A stretch of DNA of 64,000 bases from Kribbella qitaiheensis (GTDB taxonomy: Bacteria > Actinomycetota > Actinomycetes > Propionibacteriales > Kribbellaceae), in the NCBI RefSeq assembly GCF_014217565.1, contig NZ_CP043661.1, positions 124,001 to 188,000 of the forward strand. The letters run 5' to 3'. A model generated the notes under the pieces. The model saw nothing but the letters and a program-made list of their open reading frames with translations. It had not been told where the DNA came from and ran no database searches. The position numbers and the translations under genes were made by a program. Shown one piece after another: positions 1 through 9,157 of this stretch (position 1 is its first letter; every line of letters starts with the position of its first letter).

Positions 1-76
1 GACATTCCAGCCATGTCAACCCGACGCCGATGAGACTGCTCGAAAGGTCGCGACGACCCCGTGAAAGAATCGCCGC

Positions 77-1278
77 ATGCTGCGCTGGCTCACCGCCGGC
101 GAGTCGCACGGACAAGCGCTCGTCGCCGTACTCGAAGGTCTTCCCGCCGGGGTTCAGGTCACCACTGATGATGTGGCCGATGCCCTGGCTCGTCGTCGTC
201 TCGGCTACGGCCGTGGTGCCCGGATGAAGTTCGAGCGGGACGAGGTGACGTTCGTCGGCGGGTTCCGGCACGGGCTGTCGCTCGGCAGCCCGGTCGCCAT
301 CCAGGTCGGCAACACCGAGTGGCCGAAGTGGGAGCAGGTGATGTCTGCCGACCCGGTCGATCCGGAGATCCTGGCCGACCTCGCCCGCAACGCCCCGCTG
401 ACCCGGCCGCGACCCGGTCATGCCGATCTCGCCGGGATGCAGAAGTACGGCTTCGACGAGGCCCGTCCGGTGCTCGAACGCGCCAGCGCCCGCGAGACCG
501 CGGCCCGCGTCGCGCTCGGCGAGGTGGCCGCGCGGTTCCTCAAGCAGGCGTACGGCGTGACGATCGTCAGCCATGTCGTCGAGCTCGGCACCGTCAAGGC
601 GCCGTACGGCGTGATCCCGTCGGCGGCCGACGTTGCCCGTCTGGACGAGGACCCGGTGCGCTGCCTCGACGCGGACGCGAGCAAGGCGATGGTCGCCGAG
701 ATCGACGCCGCGCAGAAGGCCGGCGACACCCTCGGTGGTGTCGTCGAGGTGATCGTCGACGGTCTCCCGCCGGGCCTCGGCAGCTACGTGCACTGGGATC
801 GCCGCCTCGACTCCAAGCTGGCCGGCGCCCTGATGGGCATCCAGGCGATCAAGGGCGTCGAACTCGGCGACGGCTTCGAACTCGCCCGTACGCCGGGATC
901 GCTCGCGCACGACGAGATCGTCGCGGCCGACGGTGAAGTACGCCGTACGAGCGGTCGCTCGGGCGGTACCGAGGGCGGCATGAGCACGGGGGAGACCCTG
1001 CGCGTCCGGGCCGCGATGAAGCCGATCGCGACGGTGCCGCGAGCGCTGCGCACGATCGACACCGTCACCGGTGAGGCCGCGGCGGCGCATCACCAGCGCT
1101 CGGACGTCTGTGCCGTACCGGCCGCGGGCATCGTCGCCGAGGCGATGGTGGCGCTCGTCCTCGCGGATGTCTCGATCGAGAAATTCGGCGGCGACTCGGT
1201 GGCCGAGTCCTCCCGTAACCACAAGTCGTACCTCGCGAACCTGCCGACCGCGATCAATCCGCGCGAGTGGGGCAACGA

Positions 1279-1282
<4 letters not shown>
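77..1282 (+). CDS. aroC: Chorismate synthase
   Basis: Converts EPSP to chorismate, the last step of the shikimate pathway, in the cytoplasm, using reduced FMN. The 401-residue protein has the family's usual length. The N-terminus carries TAGESHGQ with the catalytic His at residue 11, the RRLGYGRG phosphate-binding segment follows, and the signature [15 protein letters not shown] and HHQRSD (second catalytic His) lie in the second half. Its TGA overlaps the GTG of aroK, so aroC-aroK-aroB form a translationally coupled operon. The leader before the ATG has only a weak GAAAG; the promoter, and perhaps an upstream aroE, are outside the window. Confidence 0.97.
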
Positions 1283-2936
<1,654 letters not shown>

Positions 2937-2960
2937 GGCCGGCCTCCACCGCAGGCAGCC

Positions 2961-3917
2961 TCAGCGTGGTTTGGTGCCGTCGCTCTCCAGCATGATGGTC
3001 TTGCCAGCGCCTCCGTCGATCCGGGCGACATACCACTCGGTCAGCGAGGCGCCGACCGGCTTGCCGTCCTTGTCCAGGAACCGGGTCTCGAACCGGAACT
3101 TTTCGCCCGGTACGAGCTTCGCCTCGGCCCGGGCCTGAACGTAACCGAGGCCGTCGATCACCTCGCTCGTGAACCACGGGGTCGGCTTGCCCTTCACGAC
3201 GATCCGGCGCTGGACCGTGACGGCTTCCGCCGGGGCAACGACCCAGCGGCTCGTGGACACCTTCGTCGGCTTGTGCCCGCTCAGGTCAATGACCAGCGCG
3301 AAACCACCGCCGCTACCGCCGAGGCCGTCCGGGTATTTGGTGCTGAAAGTCCCGAAGTCGAAGTCGCGCTTCACCCGGCCGTGCGCGTCTTGCGTCGGCA
3401 TCCGGCCAACGCAGGCGTAGATGCGGTCGCCTGACTTGACCGCGACGGTCCAGCGCGTGCTGCCGACGGGAGGTCCGTCGGCCTGTCCCGCGATCCGGGT
3501 CGGATGCAGAATCCTGTCGACCTTCGCGCCGGCTCCGGGCCAGTTGAGCGGCGCCGTTTGGGAGGTCTGCCCGGAAATGTCCCTGGAACCGATCCACTTG
3601 GCGCACTCGGTCCCGAACGCCTTCGCCTGAGCGTCGGTCAGCCTGCCCCGGTCGATCGAGATGGTCTTCTCGGTCGGCTCGTTCGTCAGCGCCGTGTCCG
3701 TGCCGGCCGATCGACCGGCCGCGCCTGAGCCGTGATCGGATTTCACCATCGACGGCAAGGTGAGCGCGCCGACGGCGACCACGGCGATCGAGGCAGCGGC
3801 GGCGACCGGTAGCAACCAGGTCTTCCGTGCGGGCTTCTCGTCGGTGCAGGCGAGGACTTGTTCAAGGATGTGCTGCTTGTCCGGGAGCGGGCGCTCCGCG
3901 GGAATCTGCTTGGTCAT
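2961..3917 (-). CDS. Putative membrane-anchored anti-sigma factor / sigma-operon protein
   Basis: A 318-residue protein encoded directly after an ECF sigma gene with an ATGA overlap, which is the usual arrangement for a cognate anti-sigma factor. The start is the ATG at 3917, preceded by GGAGGG six bases away. Residues 1-33 are cytoplasmic, one membrane segment runs from about 34 to 55 (WLLPVAAAASIAVVAVGAL), and the rest is a predicted extracytoplasmic domain I do not recognise. There is no HxxxCxxC zinc anti-sigma motif, so the anti-sigma role rests on position and topology only. It converges on aroB with 24 bp between the stop codons. Confidence 0.7.
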   Translation of the reverse strand: MTKQIPAERPLPDKQHILEQVLACTDEKPARKTWLLPVAAAASIAVVAVGALTLPSMVKSDHGSGAAGRSAGTDTALTNEPTEKTISIDRGRLTDAQAKAFGTECAKWIGSRDISGQTSQTAPLNWPGAGAKVDRILHPTRIAGQADGPPVGSTRWTVAVKSGDRIYACVGRMPTQDAHGRVKRDFDFGTFSTKYPDGLGGSGGGFALVIDLSGHKPTKVSTSRWVVAPAEAVTVQRRIVVKGKPTPWFTSEVIDGLGYVQARAEAKLVPGEKFRFETRFLDKDGKPVGASLTEWYVARIDGGAGKTIMLESDGTKPR

Positions 3918-4519
3918 TCGAGGCCCTCCGTGGTGCCGAGATCGAGGAGGCCGCCCAAGCGCGTCCGCGCCCTGGCCAGCCGGGATTTGACGGTGCCTTC
4001 CGGTACGCCGAGGGCCTTGGCCGCTTCGGCGATCGAGCATTCCGACCAGCAGACGAGTTCGACGACCTCACGCTGTTTGGCCGGGATCCGTTCGAGCAGC
4101 CGTCGGATCCCGCTCATCGCTCGTTCGTCGTCGACCCGGGCGACGGCCGCATTCGAATGGTCGGGAACGGTGCCGGTGTGGTCGATCAGCTCGATCCGGT
4201 CGGCCAATGCGGCCTGCCGCCGGGAGGATCGCAGTACGTTGCCGCACTCATGGCCGGCCATCACCAGCAGCAGCGGCCGGGCGGTATCGAGCGTCAACTG
4301 GTCGATCCGGCCGGCCCGGGCCCGTCGCCAGAGCGCGACGAACGTCGCCTGGACGACATCCTCGGCGCTCACCCACGACGACGTACGCCGGAAAGCGAAG
4401 TTGTAGACCGCGTCATTGTGGCGATGGAACAGGTCAGCCAGCGCCTGTTCGTCGGCGGTGCGGAGTCGTTCCCAAAGGTCCCGGTCGTCGATGACCGCAT
4501 CCCTGGGTCTGACTTCCAT
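3914..4519 (-). CDS. ECF-family RNA polymerase sigma factor
   Basis: A 201-residue sigma-70 family protein of the extracytoplasmic-function type. Region 2 is visible as the DLFHRHNDAVYNFAFRR helix and the SAEDVVQATFVALWRR segment that contacts the -10 element; region 4 as RIPAKQREVVELVCW and the helix-turn-helix AEAAKALGVPEGTVKSRLARAR. The ATG at 4519 is chosen because GGGAG sits 8 bases upstream; an in-frame ATG at 4534 has no such site. It is followed with overlap by a single-pass membrane protein, its probable anti-sigma factor. Confidence 0.9.
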   Translation of the reverse strand: MEVRPRDAVIDDRDLWERLRTADEQALADLFHRHNDAVYNFAFRRTSSWVSAEDVVQATFVALWRRARAGRIDQLTLDTARPLLLVMAGHECGNVLRSSRRQAALADRIELIDHTGTVPDHSNAAVARVDDERAMSGIRRLLERIPAKQREVVELVCWSECSIAEAAKALGVPEGTVKSRLARARTRLGGLLDLGTTEGLE

Positions 4520-4632
4520 CCGCCGCACTCCCATCGTTGCCGGTCTTGTACTCATACCGGGGAAGAGTCCGGCAGAAGGGCTTTGGTTCCATCGGGCCTG
4601 TGGAATCAACAGGATCGTCCGGCGCCGGGTCT

Positions 4633-4760
4633 GAGCTCAGCCCAGTTCGTCTGGCAGCGGGGTCTGAGCTCAGCCCAGTTCGTCCGGCAGCGGGGCCCGA
4701 GCTCAGCCCAGTTCGTCCGGCAGCGGGGCCCGAGCTCAGCCCAGTTCGTCCGGCAGCGGC
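4633..4760. repeat. 33-bp tandem repeat made from the 3' end of helR (about 4 copies)
   Basis: Four head-to-tail copies of a 33-bp unit begin at 4633, 4666, 4699 and 4732 (anchor GAGCTCAG). The last copy contains the helR stop codon (complement of 4736-4738) and its final codons PLPDELG; each outer copy repeats the same stop codon (complements of 4637, 4670 and 4703). The copies differ at only a few bases. The arrangement implies duplication of the gene end away from the gene. Confidence 0.95.
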
Positions 4761-6874
4761 CGGTGGTGCAGGACGTCCAGGCGGGAGACCGCTCTGGTCA
4801 GCACAACATAAAGACGGTTCAGCCCGCGGGCCTCGGCATCGACGATCGCGGCCGGTTCGACGGCGATCACATGGTCGTACTCGAGTCCCTTCGCAAGGCT
4901 CGCCGGTACCACGGCCACCCGCCCGTCTCCATCGGTGTGGACGGTCTCGATGCCGTCCTGCTGCAGCGCGGCGGTGAGATCGGCGATGGCGTCGTCGGCT
5001 GCGATGACCCCAACCGACCCTTCTTCTTTGAGAGCGGCCCGTACCGCGTCGACGCAGGTGCCGGCCAGGTCGTTGGTCTTCGTGAGCGTGTATCGGCCGT
5101 CCGTACGGAACGACCGGGTCGCCGGGACCTTGGTCCGGAGGCCCGCGAGCAGTCGGTTGGTGATGGCAACCACCGCCGCTGGGACGCGATAGCCGGTGGT
5201 CAGAGCGATCACCTCGGCTTCGGGTTTGCCGAGGTAAATGAGCTGCTCAGCCCAGTCGCGAGTGGCCCATGGCGTCGTACCTTGCGCAAGGTCGCCGAGG
5301 ACAGTGATCGAGCCGTGCTCGCTGCGGCGCGCGATCGCCCTGCATTGCATGGGGGAGAGGTCTTGCGCTTCGTCGATGATCACGTGGCCGTAGCTCGGGC
5401 CGCGGCCCAGGAGAGCGCTGACCTCGTCGAGCAAGACCAGGTCCGCGGCCGTCCAGAGAGCGCTCGCCGGCTTTCTCGACCGTTTCCAGGCGATGGCTGC
5501 TTGCTCTCGTTCGCTGAGGATGCCGTCGCTCGCCTGGCTCGGATCGCTGAGAAACTCCGCCAGTACTTCGTCTGCTTTGACGGCTGGCCAGGCTTCGTCG
5601 ACGGCCGGCGTAACCGCACGAGCCATCTTCCGTAGCCAGACGCCGTTGCAGTTCTGCCCTCTGGTCTCGGCCTGCCTCTGGAGTGCCGCCACCAGCCGCG
5701 AGATCACACGCTCCCGCCCGATCCCGTACGCCGTGGCTTCCGCGCGGGCATCTTCGACCATCTCCTCGAACTCGTACTGGTTGACCCGCCACCGGTACGA
5801 ACTGTCCGGCACGACGACCGCGTCGCGCGGCGCCCGGAGTCGCCCGTAGAGCGCTCTCCGCAGTACGTCAGCCATTCGCCCATCGTGTTTCACCAATGCG
5901 GCCTCGGCTTCGTCGGTCGCCCGCACCTTGACCTTCTCGCCGATCAACAAGTCGTCTACCGTCGTCTGCTCGACATCCATCTCACCCAGCGTCGGCAGCA
6001 CGGCGGAGATGTAATGCAGAAAGGCGCGGTTAGGCCCAAGCACCAGCACACCATTCCGCTGCAACCGAGCCCGATGCACATACAGCAGATACGCCGCCCG
6101 ATGCAGCCCCACAGCAGTCTTCCCCGTCCCCGGCGCCCCCTGCACACAGATCGACTGCTCCAACTCAGCCCGAACCAACTCGTCCTGGTCCGGCTGAATA
6201 GTCGCCACAATGTCGCGCATAGGCCCCACCCGAGGCCGCTCAATCTCCGCCCGAAGAATCCCCCCAACCCCAGGAACACCTGATCCCGCCAACCCCTGCC
6301 CGCCCAGTCCGGCTCCCACGCCGTGCTCACCCGGTCCGGCTCCCACGCCGTGCCCACCCAGTCCCGCCCCCACGCCGGTTCCACCGGCGCCCGCCTCAAC
6401 CGCAGCCGCGCCTCCGGAAACCTGGGTGTCTGGTTGGGGGAGGTGTTCGTCTTCGTAGCCGGTGAGGGTGGTGTTCGACCAGCCGTAGCGGCGGCGGACG
6501 GCGACGCCTTGCGGGTCTCGGGTGCCGGCCCGGTAGAACGCTGTCGACACCGGTGCGCGCCAGTCGATCACGAGCGGCGGTCGCCCGATCGCGTCCGAGA
6601 TGTGCCGCCGGCCAAGGTAGTAGGCCTGACCTCGGTGCTCCCCGGCCGACTCGTCCGTCCCGTAGGCGATCCGCCCGAAGAACGGCGGACTGTCACCTTC
6701 GTCGCCAAGCTCGCGAGCCAGACTCTTCAGGTAGTACCCGAGCCGCTCAGCCGTATACCGATCCCCCCAGGTGACCTCACCGACAACCACGTTCTCCCGC
6801 GCCCCGGCAATCATCGCCCGCAACGCGTCGCCGCAGCGCCCGGCGTACTGCTGCTCCTCCTCGAGCCCCCGCAT
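4736..6874 (-). CDS. helR: HelR/HelD-like RNA polymerase-associated UvrD-family ATPase
   Basis: A 712-residue superfamily-1 NTPase. The N-terminal arm with a coiled start (EEEQQYAGRC), Walker A GAPGTGKT at residues 246-253, Walker B IIDEAQD, motif III TVLGDLAQGT and motif VI LNRLYVVLTRA are seen. The spacing between the N-terminal arm and Walker A, and the GPNRAFLHYISAVLPTLGE block, match the HelD/HelR proteins that displace RNA polymerase from DNA and, in some actinomycetes, give rifamycin tolerance. I assign HelR rather than UvrD/PcrA on that basis. Residues about 150-206 are a Gly-rich insertion with 9-residue repeats. It is divergent from a TetR gene with a palindrome between them; I see no rifamycin-associated element upstream. 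Confidence 0.8.
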   Translation of the reverse strand: MRGLEEEQQYAGRCGDALRAMIAGARENVVVGEVTWGDRYTAERLGYYLKSLARELGDEGDSPPFFGRIAYGTDESAGEHRGQAYYLGRRHISDAIGRPPLVIDWRAPVSTAFYRAGTRDPQGVAVRRRYGWSNTTLTGYEDEHLPQPDTQVSGGAAAVEAGAGGTGVGAGLGGHGVGAGPGEHGVGAGLGGQGLAGSGVPGVGGILRAEIERPRVGPMRDIVATIQPDQDELVRAELEQSICVQGAPGTGKTAVGLHRAAYLLYVHRARLQRNGVLVLGPNRAFLHYISAVLPTLGEMDVEQTTVDDLLIGEKVKVRATDEAEAALVKHDGRMADVLRRALYGRLRAPRDAVVVPDSSYRWRVNQYEFEEMVEDARAEATAYGIGRERVISRLVAALQRQAETRGQNCNGVWLRKMARAVTPAVDEAWPAVKADEVLAEFLSDPSQASDGILSEREQAAIAWKRSRKPASALWTAADLVLLDEVSALLGRGPSYGHVIIDEAQDLSPMQCRAIARRSEHGSITVLGDLAQGTTPWATRDWAEQLIYLGKPEAEVIALTTGYRVPAAVVAITNRLLAGLRTKVPATRSFRTDGRYTLTKTNDLAGTCVDAVRAALKEEGSVGVIAADDAIADLTAALQQDGIETVHTDGDGRVAVVPASLAKGLEYDHVIAVEPAAIVDAEARGLNRLYVVLTRAVSRLDVLHHRPLPDELG
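6303..6383 (-). repeat. 27-bp in-frame repeats coding a Gly-rich insertion in HelR
   Basis: Three 27-bp units encode the 9-residue repeats HGVGAGLGG / HGVGAGPGE / TGVGAGLGG in HelR, inside a longer Gly/Val/Ala-rich stretch (residues about 150-206). It lies between the N-terminal arm and the first ATPase domain, so it reads as a flexible, possibly length-variable linker. Confidence 0.85.
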
Positions 6875-6914
6875 CCACCCCGCCCTTCTCGCCGGAACCT
6901 CTGTCGCAGAAAAC

Positions 6915-6945
6915 TTAACCCGGTTAAATGTTTGTCCAGGTTAAC
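6915..6945. promoter_or_regulatory. Probable TetR operator between helR and tetR
   Basis: A perfect odd-centred palindrome TTAACCCGGTTAA occupies 6915-6927, and a further GGTTAAC half-site pair lies at 6939-6945, within the 90-bp divergent region. A local dimeric TetR protein would bind here and control its own gene and possibly helR. The assignment is positional; binding is not shown. Confidence 0.6.
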
Positions 6946-6952
6946 ACTTTGC

Positions 6953-6958
6953 TATTCT
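6953..6958 (+). promoter_or_regulatory. -10 box of a leaderless tetR promoter
   Basis: TATTCT is followed by exactly six bases and then the tetR ATG at 6965, with no ribosome-binding site between. This spacing places the transcription start on or next to the start codon and supports the chosen start. Confidence 0.65.
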
Positions 6959-6964
6959 CAGCGC

Positions 6965-7618
6965 ATGCCCGGACTACGGACCCGCAAGAAGCAGCAGACG
7001 TACGACGCGCTGTCGGCGGCTGCGATCGCCCTGTTCCTCGAACGCGGCTTCGACCAGGTCTCGGTCGCCGACATCGCCGCCGCCGCGAACGTCTCCAAGC
7101 CGACCCTCTTCAAGTACTTCGCCACCAAGCAGGACCTGGTCCTGCACCGCATCGCCGACCACGCCCACGAATCAGCCCGCCTCCTCCAGGAGGCCAACGC
7201 CGGCGCGATCCCAGCGGAAGGGCGAGTCGCGTGGGCGGCGGGGATACTGCGAGACGCGTTCGTTGCAGGGTTGGACAGGCGAGATCCGGTGACGGGACTG
7301 AACGACGATCCCGAGGTGCTGGCGTACTACCGGTTGGTGTTCGAGACGCCGACCCTGGCAATCCGGGTGCAGCAATTCATTGCCGAGGACCAGACGGCCC
7401 TGGCAGATGCCCTCGGCAACGACCTGACCGCCGAGGTCGCCGCCGCGCAGCTGATCTCCACCCAACAGGTCCTCGCCAGGCGCAACTACCGCGCGATGGC
7501 CGGCGGCATCACCGCAGCCAAGCAATACCCCACCGCCCACGCCGAAGCCCTAACCGCCTACAGCACCTTCCCAGGCACCCACCCAACCAAAAGCAACCTG
7601 CGCGAGAGCAAGTCCTGA
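6965..7618 (+). CDS. TetR/AcrR-family transcriptional regulator
   Basis: A 217-residue repressor. The N-terminal helix-turn-helix is clear: ALFLERGFDQVSVADIAAAANVSKPTLFKYF, including the family's FDQVSVADIA and TLFKYFATK core; the C-terminal ligand domain is unlike any I can name. The ATG at 6965 is chosen because it begins MPGLRTRKKQQTYDAL, a normal TetR N-terminus, and follows a TAnnnT box by six bases. It is divergent from helR over a palindrome, so autoregulation and control of helR are likely. Confidence 0.9.
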   Translation: MPGLRTRKKQQTYDALSAAAIALFLERGFDQVSVADIAAAANVSKPTLFKYFATKQDLVLHRIADHAHESARLLQEANAGAIPAEGRVAWAAGILRDAFVAGLDRRDPVTGLNDDPEVLAYYRLVFETPTLAIRVQQFIAEDQTALADALGNDLTAEVAAAQLISTQQVLARRNYRAMAGGITAAKQYPTAHAEALTAYSTFPGTHPTKSNLRESKS

Positions 7619-7673
7619 CGGTCTCGCCATCCAGCCAGCAGTCGGAGCGCCGCTCGCCGCCCTGAGAGACGGT

Positions 7674-7884
7674 GGCGGGACGAGGTGTTCGCGGGGGTGA
7701 GTGCGGTGGTGGGGCGAGGTGTTTGCGGGGGTGAGTGCGGTGGTGGGGCGAGGTGTTTGCGGGGGTGAGTGCGGTGGTGGGGCGAGGTGTTCGCGGGGGT
7801 GAGTGCGGTGGTGGGGCGAGGTGTTTGCGGGGGTGAGTGCGGTGGTGGGGCGAGGTGTTCGCGGGGGTGAGTGCGGTGGCGGGT
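7674..7884. repeat. 34-bp tandem repeat array (6 copies) upstream of aroQ
   Basis: Six near-identical 34-bp units recur, with the anchor CGAGGTGTT at 7681, 7715, 7749, 7783, 7817 and 7851; the main variation is a T/C inside the anchor's extension. There are no spacers and no credible reading frame. It fills the gap between the tetR stop and the aroQ promoter. Unlike the other arrays in this window I cannot derive the unit from a neighbouring gene end. Confidence 0.93.
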
Positions 7885-7933
7885 TCGCGGTGTCGCGGGG
7901 ATGAAGTTCGCGGTGGGTGGGTGGGGTGGGCAC

Positions 7934-7939
7934 TAGGGT
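7934..7939 (+). promoter_or_regulatory. -10 box of a leaderless aroQ promoter
   Basis: TAGGGT is followed by six bases and the GTG at 7946. No ribosome-binding site is visible in the G-rich, repeat-derived DNA upstream. Confidence 0.55.
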
Positions 7940-7945
7940 GTGGGT

Positions 7946-8398
7946 GTGACTGATTTGGCTGGTGGGCGGCGGGTGCTGGTGCTGAACGGACCCAATCTGG
8001 GGCGGCTTGGGTCGCGGGAGCCGGATGTGTACGGCGCGATGACGTTCGCGGATCTGGCTGCGGATTGTGAGAAGACCGGCGCCGAGCTCGGGCTCGCGGT
8101 CGAGGTCCGGCAGACCGACGACGAATCCGAGTTGGTCGGCTGGCTGCACGAGGCCGCTGATACCAAGACCCCGGTGGTGCTCAACCCGGCGGCCTTCACG
8201 CACTACTCGTACGCTCTCCGCGACGCCTGCGCCCAGCGCACCGCGCCGCTGATCGAGATCCACATCAGCAACCCGGCCGCGCGCGAGGAGTTCCGCCACA
8301 CCAGCGTCGTCGCCGCCGTCGCCACCGGCACCATCGCCGGCTTCGGCGCCGACTCCTACCGCCTCGCCCTCCGAGCCCTCACCACCCTCGCCCAGTAA
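7946..8398 (+). CDS. aroQ: Type II 3-dehydroquinate dehydratase
   Basis: Dehydrates 3-dehydroquinate to 3-dehydroshikimate; a dodecameric cytoplasmic enzyme. The [18 protein letters not shown] block holds the catalytic Arg and Tyr, NPAAFTHYS the active-site His region, and [16 protein letters not shown] the substrate-binding loop. I start at GTG 7946 (150 residues), since it follows a TAnnnT box by six bases; an in-frame GTG at 7940 adds two residues. It belongs with aroC-K-B but is separated from them by about 5 kb of sigma/helR/tetR genes. Its 3' end has been duplicated into the array downstream. Confidence 0.95.
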   Translation: MTDLAGGRRVLVLNGPNLGRLGSREPDVYGAMTFADLAADCEKTGAELGLAVEVRQTDDESELVGWLHEAADTKTPVVLNPAAFTHYSYALRDACAQRTAPLIEIHISNPAAREEFRHTSVVAAVATGTIAGFGADSYRLALRALTTLAQ

Positions 8399-8444
8399 CC
8401 CGCACGGCACCCCGTCCAAGCCCTAACCTGCGGTTGGCGGAACC

Positions 8445-8762
8445 GCCACCGGCACCACCGTCGGCTTCGGCGCCGACCCCTTCGCGCCGCCCCTCACCAG
8501 GCCGACCGAGTAACGCGTCACCGGACCGGGTGCCTCACCAGGCCGACCGAGTAACGCGTCACCGGACCGGGTGCCTCACCAGGCCGACCGAGTAACGCGT
8601 CACCGGACCGGGTGCCTCACCAGGCCGACCGAGTAACGCGTCACCGGACCGGGTGCCTCACCAGGCCGACCGAGTAACGCGTCACCGGACCGGGTGCCTC
8701 ACCAGGCCGACCGAGTAACGCGTCACCGGACCGGGTGCCTCACCAGGCCGACCGAGTGCCTC
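8445..8762. repeat. Decayed copy of the aroQ 3' end followed by a 41-bp tandem array
   Basis: Bases 8445-8477 match aroQ 8321-8353 with two differences and continue, after an internal deletion, to a copied stop codon at 8511. From there a 41-bp unit (anchor AGGCCGACC at 8499, 8540, 8581, 8622, 8663, 8704, 8745) repeats about seven times, with TAA at 8511, 8552, 8593, 8634, 8675 and 8716; the seventh unit is diverged and lacks it. The CTCACCA...AGTAAC segment of each unit aligns with the aroQ end. Confidence 0.9.
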
Positions 8763-9157
8763 GCCGGCGGACCGGGTGATTCCACCGCTGGGCCGTGCTG
8801 GGGTGCTCACGAAAGAGCTGGGCGGGGGTCTCTTTGGCGTTGACCAAGTCGCGCGGAGCGTTGATGGAGGAAGGAGGTTGGCCGGCTCCAGGGTCGGGGG
8901 TGCGCCTGGAGCCCCGGCCGCGGTTGCCCGCGCTACGGATGTCTTTGTGCACCCAGCTCAGTGTTCCGGACCGGTTCGGATGCTCATGCTGTGCACAAAG
9001 GCGCGGAACGCCTGCGTCGGTTGCCGCCCTTTGTCGCATCCGCGGCGAGCACTTTTCCGGGGGCGGAGTGCTCAAGTGGTGCACAAGGACGCCCGGACTG
9101 CGGGGGAACGGTCCGGACCGGGCCTCGCTCGGTCCGGCGGCCTACCTCCGGCTGCGA
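8763..9157. other. Non-coding region with GTGCACAA inverted motifs
   Basis: No credible gene is seen in these 395 bases between convergent aroQ and cytochrome b. GTGCACAA-type motifs occur three times: as TTTGTGCAC at 8944-8952 and as GTGCACAAA at 8991 and GTGCACAAG at 9079. About 45 bp around the first and third are inverted, diverged copies of each other. A small hairpin (GAGCAC/GTGCTC) lies between. The region may be decayed mobile DNA. Confidence 0.5.

Noticed and set aside
3827..5635. Long plus-strand open frame of about 600 codons containing SSAQFVRQRG repeats
   Set aside because: It is the antisense of the sigma factor and helR genes, and the repeats are the reverse reading of the helR 3'-end array.
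6875..6964. Rifamycin-associated element before helR
   Set aside because: No matching inverted repeat is present; the palindromes seen are better explained by the adjacent TetR regulator.
8487..8762. CRISPR array
   Set aside because: The 41-bp units follow each other without spacers and no cas genes are present; it is a simple tandem array. The same holds for 4633-4760 and 7674-7884.
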